A DNA stretch of 11,553 nt. It comes from Lachnospiraceae bacterium (GTDB lineage Bacteria; Bacillota; Clostridia; Lachnospirales; Lachnospiraceae). Position numbers and translations under genes: made by a program. The notes under the pieces are model-generated. The model was not told the origin of the DNA and searched no databases. It saw only the letters and a program-made list of their open reading frames with translations. This document shows, one piece after another, positions 5,918 to 11,553 of the stretch. Location: the NCBI GenBank assembly GCA_024403585.1, contig JAKSRN010000038.1:1-11553 (forward strand). The letters are read 5' to 3'. Every line of letters begins with the position of its first letter. The first letter of the stretch is position 1.

Positions 5918-7342
5918 ATGAAAATAGTTGGAAGAAAAAAAGAAAAAGACTGTTTAATGCAGTGTCTTACATCAAAAAAGCCTGAATTTGTCGTTGTCTA
6001 CGGAAGGCGAAGAGTCGGAAAAACTTATCTGATTAGAGAATACTTTAACAAACAGTTCTCATTTTATACTACCGGTCTTACCGATGAAAAGATGAAAGGA
6101 CAACTCCGTGGTTTCGGTACCAGCTTGAATATATACGGATCTGATGACAAAAGTATACCCAAAGACTGGTTTGAAGCATTTATGCGCCTTCGGACACTCC
6201 TTGAGAGTGACAAGGTATATCGTGAACCTATTAATAACAAAAGAGTGGTATTCCTAGATGAGCTCCCTTGGATGGATACTGCAAGATCTGATTTCAAGAG
6301 TGCACTGGATTTCTTTTGGAACAGCTGGGCCTCCGCCCAGGAAGATCTCGTATTAATTGTGTGTGGGTCTGCTACCTCCTGGATCATATCGAATCTACTT
6401 ACCAATAAAAAAGGCTTTCACAACAGAATCACCAAACGTATTCATCTTGCCCCATTTACCTTAGCAGAATGCGAACAATTATTTGACTTTAATGATATCG
6501 TTATGACCCGAAACCAGATGCTTGAATGTTATATGGTTTTTGGCGGCATTCCACATTACTTAAATCTGTTAGATTCACGTCTTAGTCTTGCACAGAATAT
6601 CAACGAATTATGTTTTAAAGAGCATGGTACTCTCTATAACGAATACTATAACTTATTCCATTCGTTATTTGATAATCCAGAAAAACATATGACCATTCTT
6701 CAAGCTTTGTCCCAAAACAGATCTGGTTTATCCAGGACAGAACTTGCCAGAGAAAAGGAAATTGGCGGTGGATCTGTTCTGACAAAAAATCTCCTCGAAC
6801 TGGAAGAATGCGGATTTATCCGTAAGTTCAGTAACTTTTCTAACAGAGAAAGTGAATCTCTCTATCAGTTGATTGATCCATTCACCCTCTTTAGTATTCA
6901 GTTCATGCAAAACAGAAGGTTTGATTCCTGGAATACGTATATTAATTCACCCGGATATCATTCCTGGAAAGGTAATTTTTTTGAAATAGTGTGTCTGAAT
7001 CATATCAACCAGATTAAAGCGGCTCTTGGAATAAGCGGAATCGAAAGCACAGAATACTCCTGGAGAAGTACTAAATCGGAAAAAGGTGCCCAGATTGATC
7101 TGGTCATTAGACGAAAAGATGGTGTCATCAATCTTTGCGAGATGAAATTCACCAATGACACATATTCTTTAGATGCGGCTGAATACGAAAAACTCCTGAA
7201 CAGAATGACGCAGTTTCAACATGAAACCGGTACCAAAGATGCAATCCACATAACGTTAGTATGTGGAAACGGTTATAAACAAAATAAATATTCTGGCATT
7301 GTTCAGAATGTTATTCTTGGCGATAGTCTTTTTGATAACTGA
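5918..7342 (+). CDS. Archaeal-type AAA ATPase with winged helix and PD-(D/E)xK-like DUF234 domain
   Basis: This 474-aa soluble protein starts at ATG 5918, with AAAGAGG 7 nt upstream. Residues about 1-230 form a P-loop ATPase: Walker A Gly-Arg-Arg-Arg-Val-Gly-Lys-Thr (29-36), Walker B Val-Val-Phe-Leu-Asp-Glu-Leu (110-116) and a sensor-like Cys-Gly-Ser-Ala-Thr-Ser (149-154). Residues about 255-305 look like a winged helix, with a Leu-Ser-Arg-Thr-Glu-Leu-Ala turn and a Gly-Gly-Gly-Ser recognition segment. Residues about 350-470 match the DUF234 region, a PD-(D/E)xK-like fold, with Glu356, Asp394 in Gln-Ile-Asp-Leu-Val and Glu408-Met-Lys410. The family is widespread in archaea and anaerobic bacteria and its job is unknown; ATP-dependent DNA binding or cleavage is plausible. 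Codon use is visibly more A/T-rich than in the flanking operons, consistent with horizontal gain. It is a single-gene unit with its own promoter and terminator. Confidence 0.88.
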   Translation: MKIVGRKKEKDCLMQCLTSKKPEFVVVYGRRRVGKTYLIREYFNKQFSFYTTGLTDEKMKGQLRGFGTSLNIYGSDDKSIPKDWFEAFMRLRTLLESDKVYREPINNKRVVFLDELPWMDTARSDFKSALDFFWNSWASAQEDLVLIVCGSATSWIISNLLTNKKGFHNRITKRIHLAPFTLAECEQLFDFNDIVMTRNQMLECYMVFGGIPHYLNLLDSRLSLAQNINELCFKEHGTLYNEYYNLFHSLFDNPEKHMTILQALSQNRSGLSRTELAREKEIGGGSVLTKNLLELEECGFIRKFSNFSNRESESLYQLIDPFTLFSIQFMQNRRFDSWNTYINSPGYHSWKGNFFEIVCLNHINQIKAALGISGIESTEYSWRSTKSEKGAQIDLVIRRKDGVINLCEMKFTNDTYSLDAAEYEKLLNRMTQFQHETGTKDAIHITLVCGNGYKQNKYSGIVQNVILGDSLFDN

Positions 7343-7352
7343 CGAATATAAG

Positions 7353-7393
7353 CAGAGGCAGATGCCGGCAACTATTACCAGCATCTGCCTCTG
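7353..7393. terminator. Bidirectional terminator between convergent genes
   Basis: CAGAGGCAGATGC (7353-7365) and GCATCTGCCTCTG (7381-7393) form a perfect 13-bp stem with a 15-nt loop. It lies 10 bp after the ATPase stop and 8 bp after the end of the oppositely oriented acyltransferase gene. The following T-tracts are weak on both sides (TCCATTTATTAT on +, CTTATATTC on -), but the placement fits a shared terminator. Confidence 0.75.
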
Positions 7394-7401
7394 TCCATTT
7401 A

Positions 7402-8286
7402 TTATCGAGTACCCGTAGTTGTATTGTCTAACCTCCAATCCACGTGATACATCGTCTCATACACATCCTGCAGCGTATAACTATACCCTTTATGTACAAC
7501 CTTATTCACAACGCTCTCACGATAGTTTTCCGCATATTCCTTCGAAAAAGACTCTCTTTTATGCAGGCCTTTAGTCTCCCAGATCTGCCACTTCAGCGTT
7601 GCAAGTGCATCACGCAATACCCTGTTTGCCCTTTTATAATCGACCTTCTCGGGAATTCGCATATTTTTACCTATTCTGGCGTAAAACACATTGTCATATT
7701 GCTCCAGCGCAACCGGAATAATATCACATCCAGTTTCTTTCGCCAGCTTCACTGCACCCGGAAACAGATGCATCACCGGAAGATTTTCGAATACATTGTA
7801 GGCACCCTCCGGAAAAATAAGCAGGTTATCCCCCCGCTTCAACAGTTCAAGGGACTGTCGGTAGGCAATCTGACGGTCCACAGAATCTCTGGTATCTACC
7901 GGAACCCAGCCATTGGCCTGCATAAAAAGGCCATCAAAGCTTTTATAGAAGATACCAGGATCACCCAGCATAATGTAAGCATGCTCACCAATCACTTCGA
8001 ATGCACGCTCCACATCATTTCCTCCGATATGAGTCACTGCAAAGATAGCACCGCCTTTATGAGGACGTCTTTGATCTGAAAGAATCACAATCTTTTCTTT
8101 CTTCATCCTGCGGTCAATTCTGAGTCCCTCCAAAAGAACCGGATGCACTCTTCTTCTCAAGATTTTACCTCTGGTTCTTCTTGATAAATGAGCCTCTGCT
8201 TTTCTTTTTTCACAATAATAAGAGTCCAGTTCTGACGAATTCATTCGCAGAATTCGAAAGATATTTTCTTTTTGAAATACTTCCAC
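7402..8286 (-). CDS. PlsC-like 1-acylglycerol-3-phosphate acyltransferase
   Basis: This 294-aa protein has the LPLAT/PlsC acyltransferase signature: the catalytic His86-x4-Asp91 (in Thr-His-Ile-Gly-Gly-Asn-Asp) and Phe-Pro-Glu-Gly at 158-161, with the intermediate Val-Pro-Val-Asp-Thr-Arg block (128-133). The fold usually moves an acyl chain from acyl-ACP, acyl-CoA or acyl-phosphate to lysophosphatidic acid or a related lipid at the inner membrane face. The N-terminus (1-75) is highly basic rather than strongly hydrophobic, so the protein is probably peripheral. The C-terminal 65 residues, charged and Tyr-rich, go beyond the basic PlsC core. The start is GTG 8286, preceded by GAGGAG about 8 nt upstream. 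It lies 127 bp after the HAD gene on the same strand and may have its own promoter in that gap. The precise lipid substrate cannot be read from sequence. Confidence 0.88.
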   Translation of the reverse strand: MEVFQKENIFRILRMNSSELDSYYCEKRKAEAHLSRRTRGKILRRRVHPVLLEGLRIDRRMKKEKIVILSDQRRPHKGGAIFAVTHIGGNDVERAFEVIGEHAYIMLGDPGIFYKSFDGLFMQANGWVPVDTRDSVDRQIAYRQSLELLKRGDNLLIFPEGAYNVFENLPVMHLFPGAVKLAKETGCDIIPVALEQYDNVFYARIGKNMRIPEKVDYKRANRVLRDALATLKWQIWETKGLHKRESFSKEYAENYRESVVNKVVHKGYSYTLQDVYETMYHVDWRLDNTTTGTR

Positions 8287-8332
8287 TCTTTATCTCCTCT
8301 TTGAATGTTGACACGTTTTTCTGTATTCCACT

Positions 8333-8362
8333 ATTGTAAATGAATACATTTTCATAAATCAA
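8333..8362 (-). promoter_or_regulatory. Possible promoter of the PlsC-like gene
   Basis: On the minus strand, TTGATT (8362-8357) and TACAAT (8338-8333) are separated by 18 bp, with a predicted start about 40 nt before the GTG at 8286. The spacer holds an ATGAA-n6-TTCAT palindrome (8340-8355), and TGTATTC/GAATACA arms (8322-8328, 8342-8348) flank the -10. Binding by a lipid regulator is possible but unproven. Confidence 0.4.
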
Positions 8363-8413
8363 CTCACATTCATTTTCTCTTGCGCCATCTGCTTCAACAA
8401 TTCCATATCCCTC

Positions 8414-9025
8414 TTACCGGATGGTTTTATGCTCTATCTCTTCAATTCGCTTCCCAACTTCATTCATGGTATCTACTCTGAAAGGATCCAGTTCCCTGCA
8501 GTCCCGATTCCATGGAGCAGGGAAGCAGATGATCTGAATCTCATCTTTCAATGCCAGCAAATTTTCTGTTTTATCGTCGATGAGAAGTTGAATGCTTTGT
8601 TCCTTGCAAATCTTATATTTTTCGTCAGAACTGCCTGATTCAGAACAGTAAAAGATCTCATCATAATAAAAATGGTTTTTCTTCAGCCAGTGCTTCAGCA
8701 TCCAGCGGAAAAGAGATCCTGTTGTGCCTGTTTCAGTAGTATGTGCTCTTCCTGTAACAATAATAATCTTGTGACCAGTCTCGTGCAGTTTCTGCGAAAG
8801 CTCTGCTGCTCCCTCTGTCATCGGCTCAGTCAGACAGTATTTCCAGATATACTTCGTCCAGAATTTCTCTCTTTCTGCATGGGAACAGGCGAACATATCT
8901 TCAATATCAAAGCCATCCGGATTCACCAGTTCCATCCCTTTTTTTGCAAAATACGGAACCCCGTATTTCAGCTGATAAGCCGCCTGGTCTACCAGCACGT
9001 TATCAACATCAAATCCTATAATCAT
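8414..9025 (-). CDS. HAD-superfamily phosphatase, 5'(3')-deoxyribonucleotidase-like
   Basis: This 203-aa soluble protein carries all four HAD motifs: Asp6-x-Asp8 in Gly-Phe-Asp-Val-Asp-Asn-Val, Thr91 in Val-Thr-Gly-Arg, Lys136, and Asp150-Asp151 in Leu-Ile-Asp-Asp-Lys-Thr-Glu-Asn. Asp6 would be the phospho-accepting nucleophile and Asp8 the general acid. The small helical cap between motifs I and II and the Asp-Val-Asp-Asn-Val opening resemble the NT5C/YorS-like nucleotidase group, which removes phosphate from nucleotides. ATG 9025 has AGGA about 9 nt upstream, and the gene begins 45 bp after the ligase/acyltransferase gene, so the two are likely co-transcribed. That setting makes a phospholipid- or CoA-related phosphate substrate possible, but the sequence itself only supports a small-molecule phosphatase. 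Confidence 0.82.
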   Translation of the reverse strand: MIIGFDVDNVLVDQAAYQLKYGVPYFAKKGMELVNPDGFDIEDMFACSHAEREKFWTKYIWKYCLTEPMTEGAAELSQKLHETGHKIIIVTGRAHTTETGTTGSLFRWMLKHWLKKNHFYYDEIFYCSESGSSDEKYKICKEQSIQLLIDDKTENLLALKDEIQIICFPAPWNRDCRELDPFRVDTMNEVGKRIEEIEHKTIR

Positions 9026-9070
9026 ACGTTTTTTCCTTGTATATTGATAATCTGAATCAGCGATTCCCTG

Positions 9071-11553
9071 CTATTTGCTGATTGCCTGAATCAACTGCTT
9101 CATAATCTCTTCTTCTGATTTACCTTCCACCCGAATCACCGGTTTATACGTAACTGTCAGCTTATGTCTTCTCATTCTCTTCCAGTTAAACAGCGACGGT
9201 AGATTCTTATGTCGTGGCCAGATTTCAAACCCACCATCAATCCTGATTGGAAGAATATTCGTTCCTGATTCCAGTGCGATCTTTCCGACACCTGATTTGA
9301 TTGGCAACATACCTCCATCCCTGCTTCGTGCGCCTTCAGGAAACAGGATTACGCTCTTTCCTTCTGAGGCACAGGCAATCAATCTTTGCATAGCTGGGAT
9401 TGTATTTCCTGTTCGGTTCACAGGAATTCCTCCAAGTAGTTGAATATAATACCTGGATTGTTTCTCTTCAAAACGCTCCTGGGCAACAGCGCAGACAAAA
9501 TCATTCATATCACACTTCTTCAGATCAAGACCTGCCAATAGCCAGAATGGATCAAAATAATTGAAATGATTAGAACAGAGAATCACATGCTCTTCCGGAA
9601 TATTCTCCTTGCCTTGGATTTTGATCCGGTAAAATACATGCATCAGGCGAATCCACATCCTACATTGAAAGAGCAGCCATCTGCTTCGTGAGGCAGGATA
9701 TTCCTGTTGTACTTTTGCCTTGCTGTCTGTCACATCAGAATCCAACTTATTTTCAACAAGTGTAAATAGATCTCCAACGGTTTTGATTCCATCCAATTCA
9801 TAGGCAAGTTCCACATGATATCTGCTCTCAAGTTCAGACACAATCTCAAAGAAAGCTAATGAACCCATACCCAGATCCTCTGCCAGCCTGTCATTCATAG
9901 TCAGATTCTCTATTGATCCGTCACCTGTACTTACATTAGAAGAGGTCTTGGAAAGAAGTATTTCCTGCAGTATCTCAAGTGAAAATTTTTCTCGAAGCCG
10001 AATGCCCTCTCCATTCTTGCTGACATTTTCCTTAATCAGAAGATATCGCTTCACTTTTCCTACCGATGTCTTCGGCAGGCTTTCCACATAGGTCAGCTCC
10101 TTAAACCGATAATTCTCCGACATCTGTTTATTGATTTTCCTGAACAGCTGATCATACTGTCCCTTCTCGCCAGCCACGAAAACTCCTACATGGCTGTAGC
10201 CCTGGTCATCCGCCACACCGGCAACTGAAAAATCAACATCTTCCGGCAGATACTTCCTGTACATAGCTTCAATATCATCAGGCGAAACCTTTTCTCCATT
10301 CTTCAGATAGATGCTGTCCTTGATTCTGCCGGTAATGAAAAGCTCACCTTTCTGGATTTTTCCATAATCTCCGGTCTTAAAATAGCCATCTTCATAAGCA
10401 TCTGTGGTCAATTCAGGATTACGGAAATATCCTCTCATCATGGTATCGCTCTTAACCTGAATCTCCCCCACACCGGTGTCATCTGGATTCTGAATTCGAA
10501 TATCTATCCCTTTCAGAGCAGTCGGTTTGCCCATGCCTGCCAGAGGCTGATCTGTACTTTTAGCTACCATGATCGGAATATTTGCTTCCGTAGAAGCATA
10601 AAAATCATATACATCAAAACCCAGACTCCAGAAAAACTCATTGACTTCCGGATTGGCTTTTCCGCCTCCAGTATGGATATTCTGAAGATTGCCACCAAAA
10701 ACTTCCTGATTAATGCTGGCAAACAGCTTTCTGCCCAGGTTAATTCCGGTTGTTTTTCGCAGTTTTCCACACAGCGAAACAAGCCCAAAGAGCACTTTGG
10801 ACTGTATCTTTCCTTTTGCCCGGATACCATCTTCTATCTTACCCTTGAAGGTTTCCCACACCTTTGGCACCATTCCAAAGGTATTCGGCTTATAAATCTG
10901 AAATCCTTTTACCAGCTGTGTGGCAGTTGATTCCTCCATGGTTGCCAGAGTTCCTCCTCTGAGGAGAAGCACTAATGCATCTGTAAAACCAGAAACATGG
11001 GAATTCGGGAACATCATCAGATAACGGATATCTGTGGTTCCCACTACTTCCAGCAGACGGTCCATTGCACGCATCTCCTGTTCATATCCAATCACAACAC
11101 CCTTGGCATTGCTGGTAGTACCAGAAGAATACAGGATGGCAATCGCCTCATAGTCAGGATCAGATGTATGGTGTAATTCTTCATGATTCCAGGCTAAAGC
11201 CTGACTGCTTTCGGAGTATGCTGCCACTTTCACAGCAGCCATCTTTGTCTCAAACAGGGAGTATGTTGTTATAATTCCAGCTACATCTGCATCCTCTAAT
11301 AATCTTCCTAATTCCTCCTTATGAAGATTACAGTCCAGAATGACGGATGTAACACCCATGTATGCCAGTGTCAGAATCGTCAGATAGGCATCCGGACAAA
11401 TTGGAATCAATACAGCGATTCGATCTCCTCGCCTGATTCCCCTGCTCTCATAGGTTTTTGCTCGTTCCAGAACTTTCTTTTCCATATGCGTGTAGGAGAG
11501 TTCCTCCAGCGTTCCGTTCTTCTTTATATAAGTAATTGCAATCCTGTCCCCAC
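9071..11553 (-). CDS. AMP-binding acyl ligase - acyl carrier domain - PlsC acyltransferase fusion (5' end beyond window)
   Basis: The frame is open to the right edge: 22 codons before the ATG at 11485 read as normal AMP-ligase N-terminus (Gly-Asp-Arg-Ile-Ala-Ile-Thr-Tyr), so the real start is outside. Numbered from that Met, the ligase part has the nucleotide loop Tyr-Ser-Ser-Gly-Thr-Thr-Ser-Asn-Ala-Lys-Gly (119-129), Tyr-Ala-Ser-Thr-Glu (296-300), Thr-Gly-Asp (371-373), Gly-Arg (386-387) and the adenylation Lys477. An acyl-carrier domain follows, with Ser542 in Leu-Gly-Met-Gly-Ser-Leu as the phosphopantetheine site. The C-terminus is a PlsC domain with His640-x4-Asp645 and Phe-Pro-Glu-Gly (715-718). 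The protein can probably activate a free fatty acid with ATP, hold it on its own carrier and pass it to a lysolipid. E. coli Aas has related catalytic domains in the opposite order and no internal carrier. A HAD gene follows 45 bp downstream. Confidence 0.92.
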   Translation of the reverse strand, partial: GDRIAITYIKKNGTLEELSYTHMEKKVLERAKTYESRGIRRGDRIAVLIPICPDAYLTILTLAYMGVTSVILDCNLHKEELGRLLEDADVAGIITTYSLFETKMAAVKVAAYSESSQALAWNHEELHHTSDPDYEAIAILYSSGTTSNAKGVVIGYEQEMRAMDRLLEVVGTTDIRYLMMFPNSHVSGFTDALVLLLRGGTLATMEESTATQLVKGFQIYKPNTFGMVPKVWETFKGKIEDGIRAKGKIQSKVLFGLVSLCGKLRKTTGINLGRKLFASINQEVFGGNLQNIHTGGGKANPEVNEFFWSLGFDVYDFYASTEANIPIMVAKSTDQPLAGMGKPTALKGIDIRIQNPDDTGVGEIQVKSDTMMRGYFRNPELTTDAYEDGYFKTGDYGKIQKGELFITGRIKDSIYLKNGEKVSPDDIEAMYRKYLPEDVDFSVAGVADDQGYSHVGVFVAGEKGQYDQLFRKINKQMSENYRFKELTYVESLPKTSVGKVKRYLLIKENVSKNGEGIRLREKFSLEILQEILLSKTSSNVSTGDGSIENLTMNDRLAEDLGMGSLAFFEIVSELESRYHVELAYELDGIKTVGDLFTLVENKLDSDVTDSKAKVQQEYPASRSRWLLFQCRMWIRLMHVFYRIKIQGKENIPEEHVILCSNHFNYFDPFWLLAGLDLKKCDMNDFVCAVAQERFEEKQSRYYIQLLGGIPVNRTGNTIPAMQRLIACASEGKSVILFPEGARSRDGGMLPIKSGVGKIALESGTNILPIRIDGGFEIWPRHKNLPSLFNWKRMRRHKLTVTYKPVIRVEGKSEEEIMKQLIQAISK

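Noticed and set aside
7444..8079. 211-codon plus-strand frame opposite the PlsC-like gene
   Set aside because: It is antisense to a gene with intact catalytic motifs, has no ribosome site and shows no domain pattern.
8359..8406. 15-codon minus-strand mini-frame just after the HAD gene
   Set aside because: The only purine-rich site lies about 2 nt from its ATG, too close to serve as a ribosome site, and there is no sign of conservation to support a leader peptide.

Overview
The window looks like chromosome from a Gram-positive anaerobe of the class Clostridia, most likely a gut Lachnospiraceae-type organism. This is an inference from the mix of corrinoid-dependent methyl-transfer genes with AGGAGG-type ribosome sites, moderate base composition, TTG/GTG starts, and an AMP-ligase/ACP/PlsC fusion protein. 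No 16S or tRNA gene is present to confirm it.

Left part (1-5085, + strand): a methyl-transfer operon. It contains the 3' end of a sodium:solute symporter gene, a uroporphyrinogen-decarboxylase-like (MtaA/MtvB-type) zinc methyltransferase, a very large corrinoid-reactivating protein, and a small corrinoid (B12) protein. The activator joins a [2Fe-2S] domain and an ASKHA ATPase domain to a second, shortened methyltransferase-like domain. Spacing is tight (75 bp, a 4-bp ATGA overlap, then 1 bp between stop and start), and the operon closes with a hairpin that has an 18-bp perfect stem. The likely logic is import of a methylated compound, methyl transfer to Co(I)-corrinoid on the small protein, and ATP-driven rescue of accidentally oxidised Co(II) corrinoid. 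The substrate is unknown, and no tetrahydrofolate methyltransferase (MtrH/MtvA type) or MttB-type gene is visible here.

Middle (5086-7400, + strand): two apparently independent genes. The first is a small HD-domain metal hydrolase with a TTG start and a strong Shine-Dalgarno. The second is an AT-rich, archaeal-type AAA ATPase with a winged helix and a PD-(D/E)xK-like C-terminal domain (DUF234 type). The ATPase gene is preceded by a near-consensus promoter (TTGAAA-17-TATAAT) embedded in three copies of a 15-bp repeat. The copies alternate in orientation and lie at an exact 31-bp period, which suggests a protein-bound operator array.

Right part (7402-11553, - strand): a lipid module. From its promoter side it holds an AMP-binding acyl ligase fused to an acyl-carrier domain and a PlsC acyltransferase (start codon beyond the window), a HAD-family phosphatase of the 5'(3')-deoxyribonucleotidase type, and, after a gap with its own possible promoter, a second free-standing PlsC-like acyltransferase. 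A 13-bp-stem hairpin lies between the ATPase gene and this oppositely oriented module and probably ends transcription from both sides.

Most unusual features: the activator-methyltransferase fusion, the 31-bp-phased operator-like array in front of the ATPase gene, and the ligase-ACP-acyltransferase fusion, whose domain order is the reverse of E. coli Aas.
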